The notes below the pieces were generated by a model. That model had not been told where the DNA came from and searched no databases. It was given only the letters and a program-made list of their open reading frames with translations. This document shows, piece by piece, positions 35,250 through 43,775 of a stretch of 64,000 nucleotides of DNA (the stretch's first letter is position 1; every line of letters begins with the position of its first letter). Location of the stretch: contig MSXP01000005.1 of the NCBI GenBank assembly GCA_002083635.1, positions 62,001 to 126,000 of the forward strand, read 5' to 3'. Position numbers and translations under genes: made by a program. This stretch comes from Proteobacteria bacterium ST_bin12 (GTDB taxonomy: Bacteria; Pseudomonadota; Gammaproteobacteria; Burkholderiales; Methylophilaceae).

Positions 35250-36002
35250 TTGTCACAGTCAATTATTCCAAACAGTATTTTCGATAATATTCGTGTCGTA
35301 CTTTGCCAAACTAGTCACCCTGGCAATATTGGCTCTACCGCGCGCGCCATGAAAACCATGGGCTTAAAGCATTTATATTTAGTTAAACCCGATAAATTCC
35401 CCGATGCGCACGCTACTGCACTCTCCACTGGCGCGGCTGATTTGCTGGAACGCGCGATTGTGACAGAAACCTTGAGCGAAGCATTAACAGGTTGTGCGTT
35501 TGCCATTGGCTTAAGTGCCAGAAAACGCTATTTATCGCACGAAACTGTCAGCGCGCGTACCGCCGCGATTGAAGCAAGTAAAATCGCAGCAAATCAACCG
35601 ATTGCCTTTGTATTTGGCACCGAGATGAGCGGCTTAAGCAATGCCGAATTGGATTGCTGCCAAATGCTGGCGATGATTCCTGCTAATCCCGAATATTCAT
35701 CACTAAATTTAGCTGCTGCGGTACAAGTCGTTTGCTATGAAATACGTATGGCGATTTTAGAAGGAAAAATCGATGCGCCAGAAGCCAGCGAATTGGCGAC
35801 GAATGATGCTTTAGAAGGCTTTTATGCGCATCTAGAACAAACACTTTTACACATTGGCTACTTAAACCCCGCCGCACCTAAAAAGTTAAGTGAGCGTTTG
35901 CGCAGAATTTACGCCCGAGCGAGGCTGGAAAAAGAAGAAGTGAATTTATTGAGAGGCGTTCTAACGCTGACACAAGAACCACGTAAACATAGCAAATACT
36001 AG
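35250..36002 (+). CDS. trmJ: tRNA (cytidine/uridine-2'-O-)-methyltransferase TrmJ
   Basis: A 250-residue SPOUT-class methyltransferase. The start is a TTG giving MSQSIIPNSIFDNIRVV; no in-frame ATG fits better because the conserved FDNIRVVLCQTSHPGNIG begins only 11 residues later. SPOUT motifs follow: NIGSTARAMKTMGL, IAFVFGTEMSGLSNAELD and IPANPEYSSLNLAAAVQV, which forms the trefoil-knot S-adenosylmethionine site. The C-terminal helical tail includes LRRIYARARLEKEEVNLLRG. TrmJ methylates the ribose at position 32 of tRNAs. Its place between suhB and the cysE/isc genes is conserved. Confidence 0.95.
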   Translation: MSQSIIPNSIFDNIRVVLCQTSHPGNIGSTARAMKTMGLKHLYLVKPDKFPDAHATALSTGAADLLERAIVTETLSEALTGCAFAIGLSARKRYLSHETVSARTAAIEASKIAANQPIAFVFGTEMSGLSNAELDCCQMLAMIPANPEYSSLNLAAAVQVVCYEIRMAILEGKIDAPEASELATNDALEGFYAHLEQTLLHIGYLNPAAPKKLSERLRRIYARARLEKEEVNLLRGVLTLTQEPRKHSKY

Positions 36003-36095
36003 CTTTTATTTAACCTCAGCAATAACCCTACTAAATTAGTCAACAATTAATTTTTGTGACATAATACTGATTTTATTTTTTCACGTTAATTGGTT

Positions 36096-36830
36096 ATGTT
36101 TAATCATTTAAAAGAAGATATTTCAATCGTGTTTGACCGCGATCCAGCGGCGCGAACGCATTTTGAGATTTTGACGACTTATCCAGGTGTGCATGCTTTG
36201 ATTATGCATCGTTTTAGTCATTGGCTTTGGACTGCTCGCTTTTATTGGCTAGGTAGGGCGTTTTCACATATTGGCCGTTTTTTAACGGGTATTGAGATTC
36301 ATCCTGGCGCCACTATTGGCAATCGTGTGTTTATTGACCACGGCATGGGCGTGGTGATTGGCGAAACGGCGGTGATTGGCGATGATTGTACTTTGTATCA
36401 TGGCGTCACATTGGGCGGCACCTCTTGGAACAAAGGCAAGCGCCATCCAACCTTAGAGCAAGGCGTGGTGATTGGCGCGGGCGCAAAAGTGCTGGGCCCG
36501 ATTACGATTGGCAAGAACGCAAAAATCGGCAGCAATGCGGTAGTAGTAAAAGATGTGCCGGAAAATGCGACCGCGGTTGGGATTCCTGCGCGTATTTTAG
36601 AGGAAGAAAAAGCTAAAAGACGTGATGAAACGGCGCAAAAGATCGGCTTTAGCGCATATGCAGTGGGCGACGATAATAATGATCCGATTACAAAAGCGAT
36701 TCATAGTTTGTTAGATCATGCCAGCAAGCAAGATGCTGAATTAGCAAGATTAAAAGCGCAGCTCGCCAAAATTGACGACACTAAAGCTGACGCAGAATTG
36801 GCAGAAGCGTTTGCATCCAAAAAACACTAA
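36096..36830 (+). CDS. cysE: Serine O-acetyltransferase CysE (short form)
   Basis: A 244-residue enzyme making O-acetylserine for cysteine synthesis. The start is placed at ATG MFNHLKED rather than an upstream TTG. An N-terminal helical part is followed by the hexapeptide beta-helix: IEIHPGATIGNRVFIDHGMG, VVIGETAVIGDDCTLYHG, VTLGGTSWNKGKRHPTL and IGKNAKIGSNAVVVKDVP, containing the catalytic histidines. The C-terminal 65 residues are charged and helical. Its position upstream of iscR and two cysteine desulfurases links cysteine supply to Fe-S cluster assembly, the shared substrate being cysteine sulfur. Confidence 0.93.
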   Translation: MFNHLKEDISIVFDRDPAARTHFEILTTYPGVHALIMHRFSHWLWTARFYWLGRAFSHIGRFLTGIEIHPGATIGNRVFIDHGMGVVIGETAVIGDDCTLYHGVTLGGTSWNKGKRHPTLEQGVVIGAGAKVLGPITIGKNAKIGSNAVVVKDVPENATAVGIPARILEEEKAKRRDETAQKIGFSAYAVGDDNNDPITKAIHSLLDHASKQDAELARLKAQLAKIDDTKADAELAEAFASKKH

Positions 36831-36866
36831 TGCGCTGCCACATTAAGCATTGAACTTAACCGATTA

Positions 36867-36899
36867 ATAATTGACTAAAATAGTAGGTTATTATATAAT
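36867..36899 (+). promoter_or_regulatory. isc promoter with type 1 IscR site
   Basis: -35 TTGACT (36871-36876) and -10 TATAAT (36894-36899) are spaced by 17 bases. The 25 bases from 36867 to 36891 fit the E. coli type 1 IscR consensus at nearly all positions: ATA at the start, TGACT, an AAAAT centre, AGT and a closing TAT. The site overlaps the promoter, so [2Fe-2S]-IscR would repress the operon. Confidence 0.85.
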
Positions 36900-36933
36900 T
36901 TGCGATATTTATTAAGTCAACAAACAATTATTT

Positions 36934-37467
36934 ATGAGATTAACAACCAAAGGTCGTTTTGCTGTTACCGCAATGCTAGACCTTGCTTTAAATGAAGTAA
37001 GCGAGCTGGGCGAAAGCCGTCCTGTCACGCTGGCTGGCATTAGTGAGCGCCAAGCGATTTCACTTTCTTATTTAGAGCAGTTATTCAGCCGCTTGCGCCG
37101 CCAAGGCTTAGTGACAAGTGTGCGTGGTCCTGGCGGTGGTTATCGTGTAGCAAAACCACATGCGGAAATTTCGGTTTCTAATATTATTACCGCAGTGGAT
37201 GAGTTAATTGACGCGACACAATGCGGCGGACAAGAAAATTGTCACGACACAGGTCGTTGCATGACACATGATTTATGGGCATCGCTTAACCATAAAATTT
37301 TAGATTATTTATCTGGCGTGACTTTGGCAGATATGGTTGAAAATCAGCGCCAAAATGATGGCGACTTAACCAATAAAAAGGTACATTTTTCGCCGCGCGG
37401 CTTACAGGCTAAAATCAGCCAGACCAAGCCTTGCGAGCAAAATTCCTGCGAAGAAGTTAACGCTTAA
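36934..37467 (+). CDS. iscR: Fe-S cluster regulator IscR
   Basis: A 177-residue Rrf2-family transcription factor. The winged helix-turn-helix lies in residues 1-80: MRLTTKGRFAVTAMLDLAL, ISLSYLEQLFSRLRRQGLV, SVRGPGGGY. Three cysteines in QCGGQENCHDTGRC (spacing C-x5-C-x6-C) bind a [2Fe-2S] cluster together with the following histidine (MTHDLW). The C-terminus is longer than the core and cysteine-bearing (KPCEQNSCEE), an extra feature of unknown meaning. It heads the isc operon, whose promoter carries a type 1 IscR site. The downstream cysteine desulfurase gene starts two bases after the stop. Confidence 0.96.
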   Translation: MRLTTKGRFAVTAMLDLALNEVSELGESRPVTLAGISERQAISLSYLEQLFSRLRRQGLVTSVRGPGGGYRVAKPHAEISVSNIITAVDELIDATQCGGQENCHDTGRCMTHDLWASLNHKILDYLSGVTLADMVENQRQNDGDLTNKKVHFSPRGLQAKISQTKPCEQNSCEEVNA

Positions 37468-37468
37468 A

Positions 37469-38614
37469 ATGAGCCAAGTTTTTTTTGATCATAACAGCAC
37501 CACTGCACTCAAACCTGAAGTGCTGGAAGCGATGTTGCCTTTTATGGTCGAACAACACGGTAATGCAACCAGTCGCCATAGCTTTGGTCGCAACGCGCGT
37601 GCTGCTGTTGAACATGCGCGTGAGCAGGTTGCAGATGCGGTTAATGCACATCCGTCACAAGTGGTGTTTACCGCAAGTGGAACGGAAGCAAATAATTTTG
37701 CGATTCATGGTATTGCCAGCAATTTGTGCCATGGCCAAATACTCACCAGCGCGGTTGAACATCCGTGCGTGTCGCGCCCTGCCCTTGCCATGCAATCGCG
37801 CGGCTGGCAAGCGCGTAGTGTAGATGTGGATGCGCATTGCAAATTAGACCTGCATCACTTGTATAATCTGCTAGCAACCCCCACTAACTTAGTGTCGGTG
37901 ATGTTGGCGAACAACGAAACAGGCGTAATACAAGATTTAGCTGAAATTTCAGCGTTAAGTCGCCAGCACAAAGCGCTTGTGCATACAGATGCTGTACAAG
38001 GACTAGGCAAAATTGCGATTGATTTTGCTAGTTTAAATGTCAACGCAATGACATTATCTAGCCACAAAATTGGCGGTCCGCTTGGCGCAGGTGCATTGGT
38101 GATGGATAAACGTGTGGATATTCAGCCTTTGCTTCATGGCGGCGGACAAGAAAAAGGCTTGCGTAGCGGCACTGAAAATGTTGCTGCGATAGTCGGTTTT
38201 GGTTTGGCTTGTGAGCTTGCTGTTAAGAATTTATCTGCTTTTGCACAACATACACATCGCTTACGCGATTTGTGCGAAACAGGTTTGGTTAAGTTAGGCG
38301 CTACATTATTCGGCCAACAAGAAAAACGTATTCCGAATACTAGCTTTTTTGCTTTTGAGAATATGGATGGCGAAACCTTAGTGATGGCGCTAGATCGTAA
38401 AGGATTCGCGGTCGCCAGCGGTTCGGCTTGCTCATCCGATAGTTCAGAGCCTAGCCATGTTTTGTTGGCAATGGGTGTTGATAAAGACTTAGCACGCGGC
38501 GCCATTAGAGTGAGTTTTGGTTTACAAAATACAGTTGAACAAGTACAGCAATTTTTAAAAGTGCTTGAAAATGAATTAGCAAGATTAAGAAACTTAACGG
38601 CTGTAGCGGCTTAA
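37469..38614 (+). CDS. Cysteine desulfurase, second IscS/NifS-type paralogue
   Basis: A 381-residue PLP enzyme releasing sulfur from cysteine. Motifs: FFDHNSTTALKP, FTASGTEANNFAIHG, the PLP aspartate in VHTDAVQGLGK, the PLP lysine in LSSHKIGGPLGAG and the mobile-loop cysteine in ASGSACSSDSSEPSHVL. It is shorter and clearly divergent from the canonical IscS encoded just downstream. Its gene starts two bases after iscR and precedes iscS by 32 bases, so both desulfurases are in one operon. It may specialise in another sulfur acceptor or back up IscS; the sequence alone does not decide. Confidence 0.9.
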   Translation: MSQVFFDHNSTTALKPEVLEAMLPFMVEQHGNATSRHSFGRNARAAVEHAREQVADAVNAHPSQVVFTASGTEANNFAIHGIASNLCHGQILTSAVEHPCVSRPALAMQSRGWQARSVDVDAHCKLDLHHLYNLLATPTNLVSVMLANNETGVIQDLAEISALSRQHKALVHTDAVQGLGKIAIDFASLNVNAMTLSSHKIGGPLGAGALVMDKRVDIQPLLHGGGQEKGLRSGTENVAAIVGFGLACELAVKNLSAFAQHTHRLRDLCETGLVKLGATLFGQQEKRIPNTSFFAFENMDGETLVMALDRKGFAVASGSACSSDSSEPSHVLLAMGVDKDLARGAIRVSFGLQNTVEQVQQFLKVLENELARLRNLTAVAA

Positions 38615-38646
38615 CAAATAGCATTGAGAAAGTAAGTATTATTAAA

Positions 38647-39861
38647 ATGGATAGAGACCCGATTTATTTAGATTATTCTGCCACCACGCCAGTGGATCCA
38701 CGTGTGGCCGCGATGATGATTCCATATTTAACGGAACATTACGGCAACCCTGCGTCACGCAGCCATCCGTTTGGCTGGACAGCCGAAAAAGCGGTGGAAA
38801 ATGCGCGTGAAGAAGTCGCCAAATTAGTGGGTGCCGATCCGCGTGAAATCGTATGGACATCGGGCGCAACAGAATCAAATAACTTAGCCATTAAGGGTGC
38901 AGCTAATTTCTATGCTGCGACTAAAGGCAAACATATCATTACGATTGCCACAGAGCATAAAGCGGTGATTGATGCGGTGCGCGAGTTAGAGCGTGTTGGC
39001 TTTACGGCTACTTATTTACAGCCCGAAGCAAATGGCTTGGTAGATTTAGTTAAATTTAAAGCGGCGATTCAGCCAGATACTGTTTTAGCCAGCGTGATGA
39101 TGGTGAATAATGAAATCGGCGTGATTCAAGATATTGAAGCGATTGGCAATATTTGCCGCGAAAACAATGTGATTTTTCATGTGGATGCTGCACAAGCCAC
39201 TGGCAAGGTAGAGATTAATTTAGAAAAATTGCCAGTCGATTTAATGAGCTTTTGTGCGCATAAAACCTATGGACCAAAAGGTATTGGCGCTTTGTATGTA
39301 CGCCGCAAACCGCGTATTCGTATTGAAGCGCAGATGCACGGTGGTGGTCATGAGCGCGGCATGCGCTCTGGCACACTAGCCACCCATCAAATCGTGGGTA
39401 TGGGCGAAGCATTTAGAATCGCGCGCGAAGAGATGGAATTTGAAAATGCGCGTATTCGTAAATTGCGCGATAAATTATTGGCTGGCTTGCAGAGCATTGA
39501 AGAAACTTATATCAATGGCGACTTAGATCACCGCGTGCCACATAATTTGAATATTAGTTTTAATTATGTAGAAGGCGAATCGCTAATTATGGCGGTGAAA
39601 GATATTGCGGTTTCTAGTGGTTCGGCATGCACTTCTGCCAGCCTAGAGCCAAGCTATGTATTGCGCGCGATTGGTCGTAACGATGAATTGGCGCATAGCT
39701 CAATTCGCTTCTCTATTGGCCGCTTTACAACAGATGCCGATGTTGATTACACCATTGAATTGTTGAAAACTAAAGTGGGTAAATTAAGAGAATTATCACC
39801 GCTTTGGGATATGTTTAAAGATGGTATCGATATAAGCAAAGTACAATGGGCAGCACACTAA
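38647..39861 (+). CDS. iscS: Cysteine desulfurase IscS
   Basis: A 404-residue enzyme of canonical IscS length. Motifs: YLDYSATTPVDPRVAAMM, WTSGATESNNLAIKG, FHVDAAQATGK, the PLP lysine in CAHKTYGPKGIGALYV, MHGGGHERGMRSGTLATHQIVG, and the catalytic loop VSSGSACTSASLEPSYVL with its cysteine. The C-terminus ends with WAAH, close to that of E. coli IscS. It donates persulfide sulfur to IscU. A structured 270-base spacer separates it from iscU. Confidence 0.97.
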   Translation: MDRDPIYLDYSATTPVDPRVAAMMIPYLTEHYGNPASRSHPFGWTAEKAVENAREEVAKLVGADPREIVWTSGATESNNLAIKGAANFYAATKGKHIITIATEHKAVIDAVRELERVGFTATYLQPEANGLVDLVKFKAAIQPDTVLASVMMVNNEIGVIQDIEAIGNICRENNVIFHVDAAQATGKVEINLEKLPVDLMSFCAHKTYGPKGIGALYVRRKPRIRIEAQMHGGGHERGMRSGTLATHQIVGMGEAFRIAREEMEFENARIRKLRDKLLAGLQSIEETYINGDLDHRVPHNLNISFNYVEGESLIMAVKDIAVSSGSACTSASLEPSYVLRAIGRNDELAHSSIRFSIGRFTTDADVDYTIELLKTKVGKLRELSPLWDMFKDGIDISKVQWAAH

Positions 39862-40132
39862 AATGCTTCTCTTTTTCCGCCTAGCGGCGTTGTCGAAATG
39901 CTTGCATAGAAAACTATGCGGCGCATTCCTACGCTTTGCTAAACGAAAAAATAGGGCGCATTTGCAGTTTTAAATGTTTTTTGAATAATTTGAAATTTAA
40001 CAAGTATTTAAAATAGGAAGTAAAATCAAGGCGACAAGCCGAAGACAGTACGACCAAGATAATACGAATCGTACGGCAAGGCGCAGGTAACGCAGAGTTT
40101 GCGACGATTTTTAAATACACAGGAGAAACAAA
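39862..40132. repeat. Structured extragenic repeat pair between iscS and iscU
   Basis: The left half has GCATAG-AAAA-CTATGC (39904-39919), next to a small hairpin CGCC/GGCG near 39878-39889. The right half has GTACGA and TCGTAC (40048-40074) flanked by direct copies of CAAGGCG at 40027 and 40077. This looks like a REP/BIME-like structured element. No gene is seen. It could attenuate or process the isc transcript, as RNA structures in isc operons do elsewhere. Confidence 0.5.
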
Positions 40133-40531
40133 ATGGCATATTCAGATAAAGTATTAGACCACTACGAAAACCCAAGAAACGTGGGTTCTTTGGATAAAAA
40201 CGACCCAAACGTGGGTACTGGCATGGTTGGCGCGCCAGCTTGCGGCGACGTGATGAAGTTGATGATTAAGGTTAACGATAGCGGCATTATCGAAGATGCT
40301 AAATTCAAAACTTATGGTTGCGGTTCTGCGATTGCGTCTAGCTCATTAGTGACTGAATGGCTTAAAGGCCGCACGATTGACGAAGCGTATGCAATCAAGA
40401 ATTCTGAAATTGCAGAAGAACTGGCCTTGCCGCCTGTAAAAATCCATTGTTCTGTATTAGCAGAAGATGCGATTAAAGCAGCGGTTGCGGATATTAAAGC
40501 CAAACAAACCGCAGCAAAAGAGGTAGCTTAA
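40133..40531 (+). CDS. iscU: Fe-S scaffold protein IscU
   Basis: A 132-residue scaffold on which [2Fe-2S] clusters are built. The three ligand cysteines are in GAPACGDVMKL (37), KTYGCGSAIASSS (63) and LPPVKIHCSVLAEDA (106), with the conserved Asp next to the first. The chaperone-binding LPPVK sequence recognised by HscA is intact. An AGGAG ribosome site precedes the ATG at about seven bases. It is followed by iscA after four bases. Confidence 0.97.
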   Translation: MAYSDKVLDHYENPRNVGSLDKNDPNVGTGMVGAPACGDVMKLMIKVNDSGIIEDAKFKTYGCGSAIASSSLVTEWLKGRTIDEAYAIKNSEIAEELALPPVKIHCSVLAEDAIKAAVADIKAKQTAAKEVA

Positions 40532-40534
40532 GCA

Positions 40535-40858
40535 ATGGCAATTAGTTTGACACCCGCAGCGGCAAATCGAGTTGAAAAATTCTTGAGTAACCGCGGTAAA
40601 GGTATTGGCTTGCGATTGGGCGTTAAAACCACAGGCTGCTCTGGCATGGCTTACACGCTTGAGTTTGTCGATGATATGCAGCCTGAAGACATGGCGTTTG
40701 ACAGTCATGGCGTCAAAGTGATTGTTGATCCGAAAAGCTTGGCCTACATTGATGGCACAGAGCTCGACTTTACCAAAGAGGGCTTAAACGAAGGTTTTAA
40801 GTTTAACAACCCTAACGTTAAAGATGAATGTGGTTGCGGTGAAAGCTTTACAGTGTGA
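40535..40858 (+). CDS. iscA: Fe-S carrier IscA
   Basis: A 107-residue A-type carrier. The three conserved cysteines are in TTGCSGMAY (about 35) and DECGCGESF (about 99 and 101). The first residues ISLTPAAANRV and the central VDPKSLAYIDGTELDF are typical. It transfers clusters from IscU to apo-proteins. The stop codon overlaps the GTG start of hscB by four bases. Confidence 0.97.
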   Translation: MAISLTPAAANRVEKFLSNRGKGIGLRLGVKTTGCSGMAYTLEFVDDMQPEDMAFDSHGVKVIVDPKSLAYIDGTELDFTKEGLNEGFKFNNPNVKDECGCGESFTV

Positions 40859-41403
40859 GTGCTTTGAATATTGGCTTGGCAGATAATCATTCCTATTTTG
40901 AATTGTTTGATTTAACGCCGCAATTCGATGTAGATTTGGCAAAGCTAGAAACCAATTATCGTAGCATTCAATCTGCAAGCCATCCTGACCGTTTTGTAAC
41001 AGCATCACCCGCTGAAAAATTGCGTTCTATGCAAACGGCGACATTGGCGAATGAAGCATACCAAACTCTAAAAAATCCAGCTAAGCGCGCTCAGTATTTA
41101 TTAGCACTGCTTGGCGTTGATGCGATTGCTGAAACCAATACATCAATGCCTGCTGAGTTTTTAATGCAGCAAATGGAATGGCGTGAAGCTGTAGATGATG
41201 CAAAACAGGCCAAAAATATTGATGCGTTGAATGCTTTATTAATTGAAATGCATCAAGAAGCAGAACGTTTGCAAGCAGACTTAACCGATTTAATTGATGA
41301 AAAAAACAATTTGGCATTAGCCACTGATGCTACGCGTAAACTAATTTTTATTGATAAGGTGTGCGCCGATATCCGAAAAATCATTGAGCAATTAGATGCT
41401 TAA
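40855..41403 (+). CDS. hscB: Co-chaperone HscB (J-domain protein)
   Basis: A 182-residue DnaJ-type co-chaperone. The start is a GTG overlapping the iscA stop (GTGA). The J domain spans about 13-85: YFELFDLTPQFDVD, the HPD motif in SASHPDRF and ANEAYQTLKNPAKRAQYLL. The C-terminal three-helix bundle (about 95-182: PAEFLMQQMEWREAV and following) binds IscU. HscB delivers IscU to the chaperone HscA, encoded 36 bases downstream. Confidence 0.95.
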   Translation: MSALNIGLADNHSYFELFDLTPQFDVDLAKLETNYRSIQSASHPDRFVTASPAEKLRSMQTATLANEAYQTLKNPAKRAQYLLALLGVDAIAETNTSMPAEFLMQQMEWREAVDDAKQAKNIDALNALLIEMHQEAERLQADLTDLIDEKNNLALATDATRKLIFIDKVCADIRKIIEQLDA

Positions 41404-41439
41404 TTAGCAAACTGTCTTTTAATTACACCTGACTTAAAC

Positions 41440-43332
41440 ATGGCACTTTTACAAATTTCCGAACCAGGTCAATCAGCCGCGCCGCATCAGCATAAATTAG
41501 CGGTAGGCATTGATTTAGGCACAACAAATTCGTTAGTGGCGACCGTGCGTAGCGGCATGAGTAGCGTATTAATCGATGATGACGGTCATGCGCTGTTGCC
41601 CAGTGTAGTGCGCTATCTGGCAGATGGTAATATTGAAGTTGGCTATGAGGCGCAAGCGGCACAATCGATTGACCCTGCAAATACGATTGTTTCCGCCAAA
41701 CGTTTTATGGGTCGTAGCTTAGCCGAAATCGATGTCGCTACCCAGCCCTATCAATTTGTAGAAACCCCAGCTTCATCTGAAAAACCATCTCTAATCGAAA
41801 AAACAATACAGATTCAAACTCGCGCTGGTGTTAAAAGTGCGGTAGAAATTTCTGCAGAAATCTTAAAATCACTTAAGACACGCGCCGAAAAGTCCCTTGG
41901 CGGTGAACTAGTTGGCGCCGTCATCACAGTACCCGCCTACTTTGATGATGCGCAACGTCAGGCCACTAAAGATGCGGCACGTTTAGCTGGTTTAAACGTA
42001 TTGCGCCTGTTGAACGAACCCACCGCTGCTGCGGTTGCTTATGGCTTAGATAACAGCGTTGAAGGCACTTATGTGATTTACGATTTGGGCGGTGGCACGT
42101 TCGATGTGTCGATACTAAAACTCAGTAAAGGTGTGTTTGAAGTATTGAGCACCAATGGCGATAGCGCGCTGGGCGGTGATGATTTTGACCGGAGGATTTT
42201 TTGCTGGGTGTTAGAACAGTCGCATTGCAAGCCGTTAAATGCTAGCGATACGCGATTACTCTTGACCAAATCGCGTGAGGCAAAAGAATGGCTAACTGAT
42301 CACGCTAATGCGCAAATCACTTGTTTCTTAAGTACGGGTGAAGTAATCGATTTAACGTTGAGCGCTAAAAAATTCAATGAGTTAACCCAAACTTTGGTGG
42401 CAAAAACACTTAACCCGACTAAGAAAGCGCTGCGAGACGCAGGCTTAACTATTGAAGATATCAAAGGTATTGTGATGGTGGGCGGTGCTACGCGTATGCC
42501 GCAAATACGTTTAGCAGTGGCGGATTTCTTTAAGCAAACACCACTCACTAATTTAGACCCAGATAAAGTAGTCGCATTGGGCGCAGCTATTCAAGCCAAC
42601 ACATTAGCAGGCAACAAAAGCGATGCCGATTTATTATTGCTGGATGTGATACCGTTATCGCTGGGTTTAGAAACCATGGGCGGCTTGGTAGAAAAAGTAA
42701 TTCCGCGCAATAGTACTTTGCCGATTGCACGCGCGCAAGAATTCACTACTTTTAAAGATGGTCAAACCGCCATGAGCATTCATGTGCTGCAAGGTGAACG
42801 TGAATTAGTAAGCGATTGCCGCTCACTAGCCAAATTTGAATTGCGCGGCATTCCGCCAATGGTGGCTGGTAGTGCGCGCATTAGAGTTACTTTTACGGTA
42901 GATGCAGATGGTTTGCTGAGTGTTTCGGCGCGCGAAATGACGACTAATATTGAAGCGAATATTGTGGTAAAGCCCAGCTACGGCTTATCAGAAGAGCAAA
43001 TACTCACCATGCTAAAAAGTAGCTTTGGCGCAGCAGAGGCTGACAAACAAGCGCGAGCGCTGGCAGAAGCAAAAGTAGATGCGACTGGTTTGATTTTAGC
43101 GATTGACGCAGCTTTGCAACAAGATAGTCATTTGTTGGCAGATGCAGAAAAATTTGCCATTTTAGAAGCGTTAAGTCAGCTAAAGGCACTGATTGATGGA
43201 GTAGATCATCACGCCATTCACCAAGCGACAGAGGCCTTAAATGTGGCAACAGAAGCATTTGCCGCTAAACGCATGGATGCCAGCGTAAGTCGCGCACTCA
43301 CTGGCAAAGATGTTGCCCAGTTAGATTTATAA
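41440..43332 (+). CDS. hscA: Fe-S chaperone HscA (Hsp70 family)
   Basis: A 630-residue specialised Hsp70. ATPase-domain motifs: VGIDLGTTNSLVATV (phosphate 1), AVITVPAYFDDAQRQATKDAA, LLNEPTAAAVAYGLD, YDLGGGTFDVSIL (phosphate 2) and VMVGGATRMPQIR. The substrate-binding domain starts near LLLDVIPLSLGLETMGG, with a shortened lid at the C-terminus. The length fits HscA rather than DnaK. It recognises the LPPVK motif of IscU and promotes cluster release. It is followed by fdx after 50 bases. Confidence 0.96.
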   Translation: MALLQISEPGQSAAPHQHKLAVGIDLGTTNSLVATVRSGMSSVLIDDDGHALLPSVVRYLADGNIEVGYEAQAAQSIDPANTIVSAKRFMGRSLAEIDVATQPYQFVETPASSEKPSLIEKTIQIQTRAGVKSAVEISAEILKSLKTRAEKSLGGELVGAVITVPAYFDDAQRQATKDAARLAGLNVLRLLNEPTAAAVAYGLDNSVEGTYVIYDLGGGTFDVSILKLSKGVFEVLSTNGDSALGGDDFDRRIFCWVLEQSHCKPLNASDTRLLLTKSREAKEWLTDHANAQITCFLSTGEVIDLTLSAKKFNELTQTLVAKTLNPTKKALRDAGLTIEDIKGIVMVGGATRMPQIRLAVADFFKQTPLTNLDPDKVVALGAAIQANTLAGNKSDADLLLLDVIPLSLGLETMGGLVEKVIPRNSTLPIARAQEFTTFKDGQTAMSIHVLQGERELVSDCRSLAKFELRGIPPMVAGSARIRVTFTVDADGLLSVSAREMTTNIEANIVVKPSYGLSEEQILTMLKSSFGAAEADKQARALAEAKVDATGLILAIDAALQQDSHLLADAEKFAILEALSQLKALIDGVDHHAIHQATEALNVATEAFAAKRMDASVSRALTGKDVAQLDL

Positions 43333-43382
43333 AAATTAAGTTAGTTAAGATTCAACCAAGATTCAAACCAGGAATTAAAAAA

Positions 43383-43724
43383 ATGACACAAATCATTGTA
43401 TTACCGCATGTAGAGCTTTGCCCAGATGGCGCGGCGTTTGAAGCAAAACAAGGTGATTCTATTTGCCAGAATTTGTTGGATAACGACATTGATATGGATC
43501 ACGCCTGCGACCAAGTATGCGCCTGCACTACTTGCCATGTGATAGTGCGTGAGGGCTATAAAAGCTTAAACCCTGCAGAAGATAACGAAGATGATTTATT
43601 AGACAAAGCTTGGGGTTTAGAGCCACAATCGCGTCTAAGTTGTCAGGCAATTGTGGGCAATACCGATTTGGTGGTAGAAATCCCTAAATACTCAATCAAT
43701 ATGGCTAAAGAAGGTCATCGTTAG
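43383..43724 (+). CDS. fdx: [2Fe-2S] ferredoxin of the Isc system
   Basis: A 113-residue adrenodoxin-type ferredoxin. Cluster ligands are DHACDQVCACTTCHV, giving C-x5-C-x2-C, and the fourth cysteine in SRLSCQAI. It supplies electrons for persulfide reduction during cluster assembly. It is the last gene of the isc operon here; no iscX follows, because only 51 bases remain before the convergent carbonic anhydrase gene. The conserved C-terminal histidine-arginine end (KEGHR) resembles other Isc ferredoxins. Confidence 0.95.
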   Translation: MTQIIVLPHVELCPDGAAFEAKQGDSICQNLLDNDIDMDHACDQVCACTTCHVIVREGYKSLNPAEDNEDDLLDKAWGLEPQSRLSCQAIVGNTDLVVEIPKYSINMAKEGHR

Positions 43725-43775
43725 CCTTTAGTTAATCGCTAAAAATGGCTAAAAGCTAACAACTTAATATTACGC

